DNA of 64,000 bases from Candidatus Caldilinea saccharophila (lineage in GTDB: Bacteria; Chloroflexota; Anaerolineae; Caldilineales; Caldilineaceae). The notes below the pieces were generated by a model. It did not search any database. It was not told where the DNA came from and saw nothing but the letters and a program-made list of their open reading frames with translations. The stretch is from positions 1 to 64,000 of the forward strand of contig JADJVW010000011.1 in assembly GCA_016710365.1 (NCBI GenBank), written 5' to 3'. Both the position numbers and the translations under genes were made by a program. Of this stretch, positions 1 to 15,015 are shown piece by piece (the stretch's first letter is position 1; each line of letters opens with the position of its first letter).

Positions 1-501
<501 letters not shown>

Positions 502-552
502 GCGTTCGTCGTCTCCCCAAAAAAATCCCTATAACTATACGCTATCGCAAAG

Positions 553-645
553 ATAGCCACGGATTCGGCGGATTAGACGGAAAAGTCCGGTGGTTCGAAT
601 GAAATCCGTGAGAATCCGCCGAATCCGTCCCATCCGTGGTCTATA
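553..645. repeat. ATCCGT-type imperfect palindrome, copy 1
   Basis: Intergenic dyad built from reiterated words (cacggat, cggcggatt, gaatccg). The inner arms GGATTCGGCGGATT (561-574) and AATCCGCCGAATCC (613-626) are perfect complements and the outer parts (CCACGGAT / ATCCGTGG) also pair. Similar elements lie at 7003-7097, 32714-32796 and 61466-61548. Confidence 0.7.
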
Positions 646-661
646 GAACCAGGCTGGACAA

Positions 662-2832
<2,171 letters not shown>

Positions 2833-2852
2833 GATCTCCTGCATTTCTGTGC

Positions 2853-2988
2853 GGTGACACAGCCTGTAAGGTGACACAGCCTGTAAGGTGACACAGCCTG
2901 TAAGGTGACACAGCCTGTAAGGTGACACAGCCTGTAAGGTGACACAGTCTGTAAGGTGATACAGTCTATCTGGTGGCACAGCCTGTGG
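2853..2988. repeat. tandem array of eight 17-bp units
   Basis: Eight head-to-tail units of consensus GGTGACACAGCCTGTAA. Units 1-5 are identical; units 6-8 decay progressively towards 2988. Each unit contains the 9-bp dyad ACAGCCTGT. The array fills almost all of the gap between the stop of the upstream GH36 gene (3001) and the start region of the downstream one, so it is transcribed in the leader of the 662-2832 gene. There are no spacers, so it is not a CRISPR. Confidence 0.95.
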
Positions 2989-3000
2989 CTGAGCCTTGGG

Positions 3001-5008
<2,008 letters not shown>

Positions 5009-5076
5009 CCATCCTCTCCTCTGCTGTAGGCGAATGCGGATCGAGCGACTATCAAGTCGCCAGGGTAAGGCGTCTA

Positions 5077-5090
5077 TTCACGTATATGAA
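5077..5090. promoter_or_regulatory. operator-like dyad, left copy
   Basis: TTCACGTATATGAA is a 14-bp dyad (TTCA-N6-TGAA) lying 29 bases from the minus-strand -10 box, at about +22 to +35 of that transcript. The same element occurs in mirror position at 5222-5235. A repressor blocking elongation is a natural reading, but no regulator gene is nearby. Confidence 0.55.
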
Positions 5091-5118
5091 AGATGTTCAC
5101 TAGCCGGAACTGTGTGGG

Positions 5119-5148
5119 AGTATAGCACAGCCAAAGAGGCATCGTCAA
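5119..5148 (-). promoter_or_regulatory. promoter for the alpha-galactosidase operon
   Basis: On the minus strand a -35 TTGACG (5143-5148), an 18-bp spacer and a -10 TATACT (5119-5124) form a strong housekeeping-type promoter facing the GH36 genes. It is the mirror image of the promoter at 5164-5193. Confidence 0.75.
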
Positions 5149-5163
5149 TCAAATTTCTTGAGA

Positions 5164-5193
5164 TTGACACCCTTTCTTTGACCGTGCTATACT
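5164..5193 (+). promoter_or_regulatory. promoter for the Lpl-type ABC importer
   Basis: -35 TTGACA (5164-5169), 18-bp spacer, -10 TATACT (5188-5193), facing the solute-binding protein gene at 5310. Spacing and much of the sequence mirror the minus-strand promoter around a dyad centre at 5156. Confidence 0.8.
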
Positions 5194-5221
5194 CCAGAAA
5201 AATTCCCAGAGGCGAACATAA

Positions 5222-5235
5222 TTCATATATCTGAA
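5222..5235. promoter_or_regulatory. operator-like dyad, right copy
   Basis: TTCATATATCTGAA, again TTCA-N6-TGAA, 29 bases downstream of the plus-strand -10 box. It is exactly symmetric with 5077-5090 about position 5156. Confidence 0.55.
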
Positions 5236-5309
5236 CAGGCGACGCTTTCCCACGACTGATGCCGTACAATTGCTCGCAAACCCAATTACACACGTTTCAG
5301 GAGGATCCA

Positions 5310-6995
<1,686 letters not shown>

Positions 6996-7002
6996 CGGGA
7001 GA

Positions 7003-7097
7003 ATAGGCCACGGATAAAACGGATTAGACGGATTTTCACGGATAAAATACAGAAAAATCCGCGTAAATCCGTCACATCCGTCTAATCCGTGGCCTAT
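7003..7097. repeat. ATCCGT-type imperfect palindrome, copy 2
   Basis: A 95-bp dyad between two genes of one operon. Its termini ATAGGCCACGGAT (7003-7015) and ATCCGTGGCCTAT (7085-7097) are perfect 13-bp inverted repeats. The interior reiterates acggat and atccgt. In mRNA it would fold into one long hairpin and could make the binding-protein message more abundant than the permease message (inference). Confidence 0.8.
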
Positions 7098-7146
7098 CAG
7101 TTTTGTCCTGCGCGCATGATGCATAGTGCAGCCAGGAAGGATGGCT

Positions 7147-8037
7147 ATGTTCAAGGACACAGATCGCTTTGCCTACTACCTGATGATCCTGCCGGGGCTG
7201 CTGCTGCTCTTTGCCTTTACCTTCGTCCCCCTTGTCTACTCAGTGATCGCCTTTCAGAAATTCAACCCCGCGCTTGGCATCCAAGGGTCGCCGTGGGTCG
7301 GGCTGGACAATATTCTCTACATGTTCAGCCTGCGCGATGCGCGTCAGGTGTTTACCAACACGGTTTTCATCGCCACGATGAAGATGGCGGTGGTGCTTGT
7401 CACCGCGGTCGTCTTTGCGCTGCTGCTCAACGAAGTGCGTTTTCTGCGCATCCGGCGCTCGATCCAGACGATGGTCTATCTGCCCCATTTTCTTTCCTGG
7501 GTCATCCTGGCGGGCATCCTGCGCACCCTTCTGGCGCGCGATGGGATGATCAATGACATGCTGGGCGTGTTTGGGATCGGCCCGGTTTATTTTCTGGGTC
7601 AGCCCAATGTTTTCCCCTGGGTCATCATTTTCAGCGATGTCTGGAAGGAATTTGGCTTCGAGGCAATCGTCTACCTGGCGGCGTTGACGGGTATCGACCC
7701 GACGCTCTACGAGGTGGCGGAGCTGGACGGCGCCAATCGTTTTCAGAAGATGTGGTCGATCTCGCTGCCCGGCATCGCGCCTGTGGTGGTGTTGGTGGGG
7801 TGTCTGAGCATCGGCAATGTGCTCAACGCCGGGTTTGACCAGATCTTCAACCTCTACAGCCCGATCGTCTATTCGAGCGGTGACATCATCGACACCTATG
7901 TCTATCGCATCGGTCTGATTCAAGGACAATACAGCTTAGGCACAGCAGTGGGTCTCTTCAAGACGGTCGTGGCGCTTATATTGATCGGCGTTTCCTACCG
8001 GGCCGCCAGCAAGTTTGCCAACTACAGGATTTTTTAG
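7147..8037 (+). CDS. ABC sugar permease, LplB/YteP type
   Basis: About 297 residues with six predicted membrane helices, beginning FAYYLMILPGLLLLFAFTF. The EAA loop that docks the ATPase is seen as YEVAELDGANRFQKMWSISLPG. The N-terminal MFKD..RFAYYLMILPG pattern and the SPWVGLDN segment fit LplB/YteP-type permeases of CUT1 importers. Two ATGs (7141 and 7147) are possible; AGGAAGG ends six bases before 7147, which is preferred. It is separated from the binding-protein gene by a hairpin repeat and from the next permease by nine bases. Confidence 0.88.
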   Translation: MFKDTDRFAYYLMILPGLLLLFAFTFVPLVYSVIAFQKFNPALGIQGSPWVGLDNILYMFSLRDARQVFTNTVFIATMKMAVVLVTAVVFALLLNEVRFLRIRRSIQTMVYLPHFLSWVILAGILRTLLARDGMINDMLGVFGIGPVYFLGQPNVFPWVIIFSDVWKEFGFEAIVYLAALTGIDPTLYEVAELDGANRFQKMWSISLPGIAPVVVLVGCLSIGNVLNAGFDQIFNLYSPIVYSSGDIIDTYVYRIGLIQGQYSLGTAVGLFKTVVALILIGVSYRAASKFANYRIF

Positions 8038-8046
8038 GAGAGCGGT

Positions 8047-8928
8047 ATGTTTACTTCGCGCAGTAAAACTGACCGCATCATCGACTGGCTGATCACCGCG
8101 CTCCTGCTGGCAGCCGGGGTGTCGACGCTGTTCCCGCTTGTCAACACGTTGGCGATCTCCCTGAGTGAAAAGGCTGCGGTCAGTGCGGGCATCGTGGGCT
8201 TCTGGCCGGTGGGATTCAACCTCAACTCCTACAGCTACATCCTCAACGACGACAAATTTTGGCGCGCGTTTGGCGTCTCTGTGCTGCGCGTGCTGCTGGG
8301 TGGCTCGCTCAACTTCGCTTTGACCGTGCTGACGGCGTTTCCGCTCTCGCGCAGCACGCGGGCGTTTCCCGGGCGCAATTTCTTCATGTGGCTCTTTGTC
8401 TTCGGCATGATCCTCAACGTGGGCATTGTGCCGTGGTACCTGACGATCAGCGGCTACAAACTGATCGACAATATCTGGGCGCTGGTGCTGCCGGGCGCGG
8501 TGCCGATCTGGAGCGTCATCATCCTGATGAATTTCTTCCGCAGCATTCCCAAAGAACTGGACGAAGCTGCACGCATCGACGGCTCCAACCCCTGGCAGTT
8601 GTTGTGGAGCGTCTATCTGCCGACCTCGCTGCCCGCGTTGGCAACCATCACCCTCTTCAGCATCGTGGGGCACTGGAATTCCTTCTTCGACGGGCTGATC
8701 CTCATGAACAACCCCGACAACTACCCGCTGCAAACCTACATCCAGCAGTTGGTGATTGCCGACCGGCCGGCGCTGCACGGCGGCCAGGCGCAGATGCTCG
8801 CCCAGCTTTCCGGCAACACGCTCAACGCGGCCAAGCTCTTTGTCGCCATGATCCCGATCCTGCTCGTCTACCCGTTCCTGCAACGCTACTTTATCCGTGG
8901 TATTATGCTCGGCGCGGTCAAAGAGTGA
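8047..8928 (+). CDS. ABC sugar permease, LplC/YtcP type
   Basis: 293 residues, six membrane helices, partner of the preceding permease. The EAA motif is clear (ELDEAARIDGSNPWQLLW) and the C-terminal RYFIRGIMLGAVKE ending is typical of CUT1 MalG/LplC-type subunits. TAGGAGAG lies just upstream of the ATG. Binding protein, LplB and LplC in this order, with no ATPase gene, is common in Firmicutes and Chloroflexota, where a shared MsmX/MalK-like ATPase serves several importers. Confidence 0.88.
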   Translation: MFTSRSKTDRIIDWLITALLLAAGVSTLFPLVNTLAISLSEKAAVSAGIVGFWPVGFNLNSYSYILNDDKFWRAFGVSVLRVLLGGSLNFALTVLTAFPLSRSTRAFPGRNFFMWLFVFGMILNVGIVPWYLTISGYKLIDNIWALVLPGAVPIWSVIILMNFFRSIPKELDEAARIDGSNPWQLLWSVYLPTSLPALATITLFSIVGHWNSFFDGLILMNNPDNYPLQTYIQQLVIADRPALHGGQAQMLAQLSGNTLNAAKLFVAMIPILLVYPFLQRYFIRGIMLGAVKE

Positions 8929-9024
8929 TCGGTGCGGAGGAGAGTGGGTGCGTGCTGCGAGGAGAGCGTCAGTCCGGCTCCAACCCTCTGCGCTCTATTT
9001 TATCTAGCGGGGAGCGTCCACTCA

Positions 9025-9528
9025 ATGGAGCCGAGTTACTGGACACCGGTTGATCTGCAGCGGTTTCTCGACGAGTACGCCATTCAAGCCGAACTGTTGC
9101 CCAACATCGGCCACACACCGACGGTGCCAGCCGCGGCCATGGCATTGGGTGTGGCGCCTGACCAGATTATCAAGACGCTGCTCTTTCTCGTGGAGCAACT
9201 CGCCGCCGTTGCGCCAACGCCGGTCGTGGTGATCAGTCACGGCGAACGCCGCGTCGACACGCGTTTGCTGGCTGAGCACTTCGGCGTCGGCAAGAAGCGC
9301 GTAACCCTGGCGCCCGCCGACGTTGTGTTGGCGACGCTTGGCTATCCGGCTGGTGGGGTGCCGCCTTTCGGCCATGCAACCCACTTGCCGGTGATCGTGG
9401 ATGCCAGTGTGCAAACGGTAAAGGCCGGCGTTATTTTCGGCGGCGGCGGCGACGACCGTACGATGCTGCGGTTGACGGTGGCGGAGTTGTTGCGTGTGAC
9501 AGGGGCGGAAGTGGTTGCAATGAGTTGA
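9025..9528 (+). CDS. YbaK/EbsC-type aminoacyl-tRNA deacylase domain protein
   Basis: 167 residues covering one YbaK/ProX editing domain. Such proteins hydrolyse mischarged aminoacyl-tRNAs in trans (for example Cys- or Ala-tRNAPro). Visible family features are the TVPAAAMALGV segment, a central conserved Lys in IIKTLLFLV, a GVGKKRVTLAPADVV region, and GYPAGGVPPFGH, the conserved glycine/proline loop over the active site. The ATG at 9025 follows GGGGAG by eight bases. The gene is on the importer strand but separated by about 95 bases, so a link with sugar use is not indicated. Specificity cannot be told from the sequence. Confidence 0.82.
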   Translation: MEPSYWTPVDLQRFLDEYAIQAELLPNIGHTPTVPAAAMALGVAPDQIIKTLLFLVEQLAAVAPTPVVVISHGERRVDTRLLAEHFGVGKKRVTLAPADVVLATLGYPAGGVPPFGHATHLPVIVDASVQTVKAGVIFGGGGDDRTMLRLTVAELLRVTGAEVVAMS

Positions 9529-9529
9529 T

Positions 9530-9606
9530 GGAGAGATTAGAGATTGAGGAATGAGAGTGCTGGGGATCGAGCAACCAACCGTCTCTCTGTCTCCCCTGTC
9601 TCCCTG
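9530..9606. repeat. AATCTC/GAGATT-type low-complexity inverted segment, copy 1
   Basis: Between convergent genes: a GAGATT-rich half (agagattagagattgagg) and a complementary CTCTCTGTCTCC-rich half. Related word-iterated stretches occur at 30330-30485, 31510-31610 and 49328-49405. Confidence 0.5.
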
Positions 9607-9610
9607 CCTG

Positions 9611-10241
9611 CTATTCCGGCATACGCGCGGGTCGATACGCGTCGTCGACTTCGTCGCTAAAGGGGGCGGCAGAAGGCGGCGCGGGCGGCGTCTCGCGCCG
9701 GAATGGATTGCGCAATGATGTGCTGCCTGGCTGCGCCGCAGGCATGACCGGCTGGAGTGACGGCGCCGCCTGCACCGTGCTCAGTTGGGGTCTTGCCGCG
9801 GCGCGCGGTTGGGGGCCGCCACAGAAGACGCAGATTTCCCACTCGTTCCGCACCAGCTTGCCGCAGCTTGGGCAGGAATGCTGCAACTGGCCATGACAGT
9901 TGGGGCAATAGACCCATGCTTCGCTGACTGGCACGCCACATTGATGGCAAGTCATTGTCTCTTCTAGCTCGCGCAGCAGCGCTTCTTCTTCCAGCGCGGT
10001 CGTAGACTTCGGCAAGCGTGGCTTTGGGGCGAATCATCATATACAGGATGAGGCTGATCAGGGGAAAGATCAACACCAGCGCGACCGCCAGCGTGATCAC
10101 TAACCAATCACGCGTTCGCGAACGAATGTCGTTGAACGTCCAGATCCCCATTGCAATCCAAAAAGCAAACAGAAAAGCGCCCAGGGCGGCAACGAGCACG
10201 CCGACGATGGTGCCGATAGTATTGATCAGTTCCGGTGACAT
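9611..10241 (-). CDS. membrane protein with double zinc ribbon, frameshifted near 9996
   Basis: The 5' frame (from the ATG at 10241, GGAG seven bases before it) encodes two membrane helices and the RPKATLAEVYDR linker. The 3' frame continues with LEEEALLRELEE and two CxxC...CxxC zinc ribbons (CHQCG, CPNCHG, CPSCG, CVFCGG), then a Pro/Ala-rich tail ending at 9611. The join needs one extra or two missing bases in the GCGC run at 9994-9997. The domain order, a membrane anchor followed by cytoplasmic zinc ribbons, is frequent in Chloroflexota proteins of unknown function. No function can be assigned. A short gap and the same strand link it loosely to the phosphodiesterase gene upstream. Confidence 0.7.
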
Positions 10242-10332
10242 GTATCACTCCACTTACGGACTACGCCGTGCAAAATATGCTCGATTATAGCGCACGCACG
10301 CATCAAGGCCAAACGGTGGCGGACTTTCGGGT

Positions 10333-11105
10333 TTACTTCAGCTTTGAGGAATCATGTAAGCGTGCACGCACACCACCCGGATCATCGGCCAGCACGGCGT
10401 CCACGCCCCACCGGACGTAGTGGTGCAGGCGCGGTTCCGGCGTTGGGTCGAGCGGCGCGACGATGCTGCCCATGCGGTGTGCGTGCGCCGTATAGAGCGG
10501 ATTCACGTACAGCAGCGGCCAGAGCGGCCCCAGCAACTGCGCGCCGCGCTTGGGCCAGGGGTTTTTGAGCGTGATATGTCCGATCGGGATGTCAGGCCGG
10601 ATGCGCTTGACGGCCAGCACATGCTCGAAGTGGAAGGAGATCAGCGCCGACCGCCGCAAGACGCCGCCCTGCTCCAGCGTGTCTACCAGAATTTTCGCGT
10701 ATTTCTCCTGCAAGAAGAGCGGATCTTTGAGTTCCAGCAACAAGGTCGCGCCGCCGCCGGTGGCTTCGATCAGGCCTGCCAGGGTTGGGATGCGATCTTC
10801 GCCCAGCGCACCGCCGGGGCGGCGCGTGCGCAATGCCTGAAGCTGCGCCAACGAGTGATCACGCACCAGGCCGGCGCCCTCGGTCATGCGGTCGAGCGTC
10901 GGGTCATGAAACAGCACGAGCTGGTCGTCCGCTGTGAAGCGCAGGTCGGTTTCCAGCGCGTCGCGCCCTGCGCCAGCGCCAACAAAAAGGCGCGGAGAGT
11001 ATTTTCCGCCTCTAGTAATCTGGCGCCGCGGTGGGCGACGACAAAGGGGCGGCCCGCGCGCCGCCGCTCCTCGCGGAAGGTGTCCCAATTCATGGTGGGT
11101 TTCAT
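10333..11105 (-). CDS. glycerophosphodiester phosphodiesterase family protein, frameshifted near 10972
   Basis: About 257 residues in two frames. The N-terminal frame has FVVAHRGARLLEAENTLRAF, the GDPD signature with catalytic HRG and the metal-binding Glu of AENT. The next frame begins LETDLRFTADDQLVLFHDPTLDR, which supplies the ExD metal ligands and the second catalytic His in FHDPTLDR. LLLELKDP holds the family's conserved Glu/Lys. One G is missing in GCG(G)ACGCG near 10972. The enzyme hydrolyses glycerophosphodiesters to glycerol 3-phosphate and an alcohol; without a signal peptide it should act in the cytoplasm. Start chosen at the ATG at 11105, though 11093 is possible. All catalytic motifs are kept, so the break is more likely an error than decay. 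Confidence 0.8.
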
Positions 11106-11127
11106 CCTTGCTTCGTGACGATGATGC

Positions 11128-11168
11128 AATCAAAAAGGGGCGACGCTGCGGTCGCCCCTTTTTTGATT
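11128..11168. terminator. bidirectional intrinsic terminator
   Basis: AATCAAAAAGGGGCGAC and its exact complement (one base longer A/T run) flank a six-base loop. The 3' T-run on the minus strand ends the malEFG transcript, whose last gene stops at 11188. Confidence 0.9.
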
Positions 11169-11187
11169 GGCGATCAACGCGTCGAAC

Positions 11188-12078
11188 TTATCCTTTGACC
11201 GCGCCGGTGGTCAGGCCGCCGACGAGATAGCGTTGGAAGAACATGAAGAGTATGATCGTCGGCAGCGCCGCCAACAGCGCGCCGGCAGAGAAGACGCCCC
11301 AGCTTTGCGCAAATTGGTTTGCCACCATCTGATTCAGACCCACTGCCAATGTATACATCATTTTGTCGGTCAGCAGCACGCGCGCCAGCACAAACTCGGA
11401 GTAGGTGCCGATAAAGGTGAGCAGCGCAACGACGACAAGGATGGGACGCACCAGCGGCAGCAACACGACCCAGAAAACTTGCCAGCCCGAAGCGCCATCC
11501 ACCGTGGCGGCTTCGTCTAAATCCCTGGGGATCGAATCGAAGTAGCCTTTGGTCAACCAGGTGTTGGCGCCCAACGTGCCGCCCAGGTAAACCAGAAAGA
11601 GGCCGCCATAGGTATTCAACCCGATGGCAGGGATATAGCTCCCAAACTGTTGCAGAATGAGAAAGAGCGCGACCATGTTCAGGAAATTGGGGAAGACCTG
11701 GATCAAGAGGATGGCCTGCAACAATGGGCGTCGCGAACGGAAATTGAAGCGTGAAAAAGCGTAGGCCGCCAACGTGGTGATCGCCGTAGCGACCACTGTC
11801 ACAGTGGTCGCGATGAAGAGTGAGTTGACGTACCATCGCGGGTAGGGATTCACCGGGTCGTTGAACAAGCGTTGATAGTTGGCCAGAGTTGGGTTCTGCG
11901 GGATCAGCGGTTGACCTACCAACGAACCAGTCGGATTGAACGACGCCGAAATGATCCACAGGATCGGGAAGAGGGCAAAGATCAACATCACAATCGCCAG
12001 TAAGATACGCAGCATCAGGGCGATGCGTTTGCCGCGCTGGATAGAGCCGACTGAGGCGGTGTAGCGACCCTTAGACAT
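11188..12078 (-). CDS. malG: maltose/maltodextrin-type ABC permease MalG
   Basis: 296 residues with six membrane helices and the EAA loop RDLDEAATVDGASGWQVFWV followed by LPLVRP. The C-terminus QRYLVGGLTTGAVKG is a hallmark of MalG-type permeases. Its ATG overlaps the last codons of malF by eight bases, implying coupled translation. With the MalF and MalE homologues it forms a CUT1 importer, probably for malto-oligosaccharides, which fits the secreted amylopullulanase elsewhere in the window. Specificity is inferred from family resemblance only. The ATPase is missing from the operon. Confidence 0.88.
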   Translation of the reverse strand: MSKGRYTASVGSIQRGKRIALMLRILLAIVMLIFALFPILWIISASFNPTGSLVGQPLIPQNPTLANYQRLFNDPVNPYPRWYVNSLFIATTVTVVATAITTLAAYAFSRFNFRSRRPLLQAILLIQVFPNFLNMVALFLILQQFGSYIPAIGLNTYGGLFLVYLGGTLGANTWLTKGYFDSIPRDLDEAATVDGASGWQVFWVVLLPLVRPILVVVALLTFIGTYSEFVLARVLLTDKMMYTLAVGLNQMVANQFAQSWGVFSAGALLAALPTIILFMFFQRYLVGGLTTGAVKG

Positions 12079-13662
12079 TGCGCCCCCTCTCTTCCAGCAT
12101 GTTGGTGAAGCGGAACTGGAATTGTGTAATGATGAACAGGATCAGGAAGATCATGATCGTGATGGCTGAAGCGTATCCATAATCTGAAACACCCGAGGCG
12201 CCAAAAGCAATGCGATAGGTGTAGGTCGCCAGGATGTCCGTGTAGCCAACAGGCGTGGGTACGTTGGGCATAGGCGGCCCGCCACGGTTGTAGAGATCGA
12301 TCACGACGAAATTGTTGAAATTGAAGGCAAAGGAGGCTACCAACAGCGGGCCGACAGTGACCAGCAGCAGCGGAAACGTGAGGCTCTGGAACTTGTGCCA
12401 CGCATTGGCGCCGTCCAGATCAGCCGCTTCGTAGATATCATTGGGCAGCGTCTGCAAGGCGCCTGTCACCACTACGAACATATAGGGAAAGCCTAGCCAG
12501 GTCTGAATTACCAGGATGCCGATCTTTGACCAGAAGGGGTCGCTAAACCAGGGGGGCACCCAGCCGCCGGTGATCATGCCGATCATCTGCGAAATGATGC
12601 CAAACTGTGGGTTGAGTAGACCCACCCACACCGGCACTGCCACGAAAGCCGGGATGGTGTACGGGATCAGCAGCAGCGATCGCAGCGGTGCGCGCAGCGG
12701 CATCTCCGGCACGTCGAAGACGATGGCCAGGAACATGCCCAAGATAAATGTCAGCAAGACCGACATGATCGCAAAGATCACAGTCCAGAGAAAGACCTGC
12801 ACAAAGGTGGAGCGCAGGGCTGGATCGGTGAACAAGGCTCGATAGTTCCGCGCTCCGACCGTCGCCGCAAAGCCAGGACTCAGCTTTTGCCCCGCAGCCG
12901 ATGTGAACGTGCCCTCAATATTTGTGAAGACTTCGCCCGCCTGCTGGTCGATCATGGCGTCTTGGGCTGCATCGTACACAAACAACTGCTCGTACTGCGC
13001 TGCCTGACCCAAGACACTCTGGCTGACTTGAAAAGCATTGTCGGGCTTGACGCCAAAGGTCAGTGAAGATAGTGCGCCCAGCGCGCCAAATAGTTGGTTG
13101 CTGGGAATCTGCTGATAACCATCGATATCGGCTGGCGGCTCGCCACTGCGCGGTGCAGGCTCGGTTCCCGGCGTCACTGTAAAGACTTCAGCAGGGTCAT
13201 TGGGATTGACCATCCACAACATGAAGTCTCCCGCGGGGTTTTTGAAGGCAGTCCAGTTGTAGAGGGTGGCGTCGGGGGGAAGGAACGTTTGGGATTCGAT
13301 CTGTTCGATGGCCAACTGTTGGGTGACGAGGTGGCCGGTGCCGTAGTTGGTAAAGGAGACATAGACGGTGAACAAAATGGGGTACAGCACCATAATGGCG
13401 AGGAGGGAGAGACCTGGGGCGACATAACGAAGTGGATAGAAACGTCCGCTCAGAAAGACGACGTTGACCCAGAGCGTTACTAAGGCAAGAACTGCCGCCA
13501 ACGGCCAGTAGCCATCGAAAACCATCTGATAGACCAGCCAGATGGTGATGCCGTCGATCAGCGCCAGGCCAGGATGCGCAGGATCAGAGAAAGGATACTG
13601 TGGGACCCGGCGTCTGGGGGCGCCTGCGCGCCCCCAGAGACCTTCTGCGTTGCAGCAGACAT
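12071..13662 (-). CDS. malF: maltose/maltodextrin-type ABC permease MalF, frameshifted near 13570
   Basis: About 530 residues. From 13525 downward one frame carries the MalF features: N-terminal helices, a large extracytoplasmic loop (about 150 residues, as in enteric MalF P2) and the EAA loop IYEAADLDGANAWHKFQSLT. The true N-terminus lies in another frame beginning at the ATG at 13662 (MSAATQKVSGGAQ...), which joins through LILRILGLALIDGITIWLVY if one G is restored at about 13570. The start then falls six bases after the stop of the binding-protein gene, as expected in this operon. The family normally has eight helices. Confidence 0.85.
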
Positions 13663-13668
13663 GGGTGG

Positions 13669-15015
13669 TTATTGGCCTGCAATGGCCGTTGAGACCTGGG
13701 CCTGCGCCTGGTCAGCGGCTTCTTGTGGCGTCAGCTTGCCGGTGCTGACCAGCGTGATCGCATCGCCCTGACCGCCCCACACCGAGTTCATCGCGGGAAT
13801 GTTGGGCATGGGCTGGGCGACATTCCCTGCCTCAGCAATTGCCTTCAGATCCGGATCTTCGATCTTTTCCGGACACAGGAATCCAGGCAGAAGCACGCGG
13901 ATCCTGATCAAAGAGGCGCTTGCATGGTGGCATCGGTCGCCACGAATTGTTGCAGGAAGGTCTGCGCCAGCAGTTGGTTCTTGCTAAAGGCGTTGATCAT
14001 GAAGCCCTGGACGCCCAGGAAAGGCGCGCCCGGCTGAGTGCCCGTCGGAATGTTGGTGATGGCATAGGGCACGCCCGCCTCGCGGATGCCGTTCAGCGCC
14101 CACGGGCCGGAAATCATCATGGCGGCGTCGCCATTCTGGAAAGCGGACAGCATCAGGTCGCCGTCGATGTTGCCGTTGCGATCGAGCAGGCCGTCTTCAT
14201 ACATGCTGTTGAGCCACTCGAGGGCGGCAACGCTGCCTTCGCTGTTCAGCCCCAGATCCTCGGCGTTATAGCTGCCATCAGCGTTCTGGCCGAAGATATA
14301 GCCGCCAAATGCCGTCTGGATAGGATAGAAGTGATAGGGGTCGCCGATGGTCTGCGTCAAGAAACCATACTTGTTGCCGGCATCCTTGATCTCCTGGGAC
14401 ATGGCTTTGACTTCGTCAAAGGTGGTCGGCGGCGTCGGCGCCAGGTCTGTGTTGTAGTAGAAGGCGATATTTTCGGTTGCCTGCGGCATCCCGTAGAGTT
14501 TGCCGTCGGTGTAGGTGTAAGCCTGCACAGCGTTCGGGGCAAAATTGGCGGCATTGGGGCCAAGGTCCACCGGGGCAAGCAGGCCACTGCCGTTCAACTC
14601 GCCAAGCCAGTCGTGGGCGCCCAGGATGATGTCCGGGCCGCTACCCGCCGGCGCTGCAATTTTGAAGTCGTTGCGGATGTCGCCGATGGCTTTCTGCACC
14701 ACCGCCAGCTTGACGCCGGTCTGTGCGGCGAACTCGTCGCCAAGCTTCTCCAGGATGGGCGCGCGTTCGCCGTCAGCCCAGATCGTCAGCACCGCGCCTG
14801 TATCCGCGGCCGGTGCGGCTTCTTCGGCTGGCGCTTCCGTTGGCGTCAATTCTTCGGTCGCCACTTCGGGCGGCAGGCGCTTCTGTGGCGGCTTCTTCAA
14901 CGGCTGGCGCGGCCGGTTCAGCAGGAGCCGCCGTCGGCTGTCCGCCGCCGCAGGCTGCTAACACTAGAACGCCGATGACCAGCAAGGACAACAAGATCAG
15001 TCGCTTGTTGCGCAT
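13669..15015 (-). CDS. malE: maltose-type solute-binding lipoprotein MalE, three frameshifts
   Basis: About 447 residues after repair. The start at 15015 follows AAAGGAG by eight bases and gives a lipoprotein signal (MRNKRLILLSLLVIG, lipobox LAAC). An extra base in the GGG at 14868-14870 shifts into the main frame: an alanine/glutamate linker, LTIWADGERAPILEKL, a GPDIILGAHDWLGEL segment and the MISGPWALNGI region near the C-terminal lobe. A second extra base at 13915-13916 and a third near 13872-13876 lead into EDPDLKAIAEAG and PNIPAMNSVWGG...A, the conserved MalE C-terminus. Three plus-one errors in 1.35 kb with every motif kept point to sequencing error. It is first in malEFG and should bind malto-oligosaccharides. 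Confidence 0.82.

Noticed and set aside
2853..2988. CRISPR array
   Set aside because: Units of 17 bp are contiguous with no spacers, and no cas genes are nearby.
5078..5293. Small similar peptides on both strands around 5150
   Set aside because: Their likeness comes from the DNA palindrome at the divergent promoters, not from genes.
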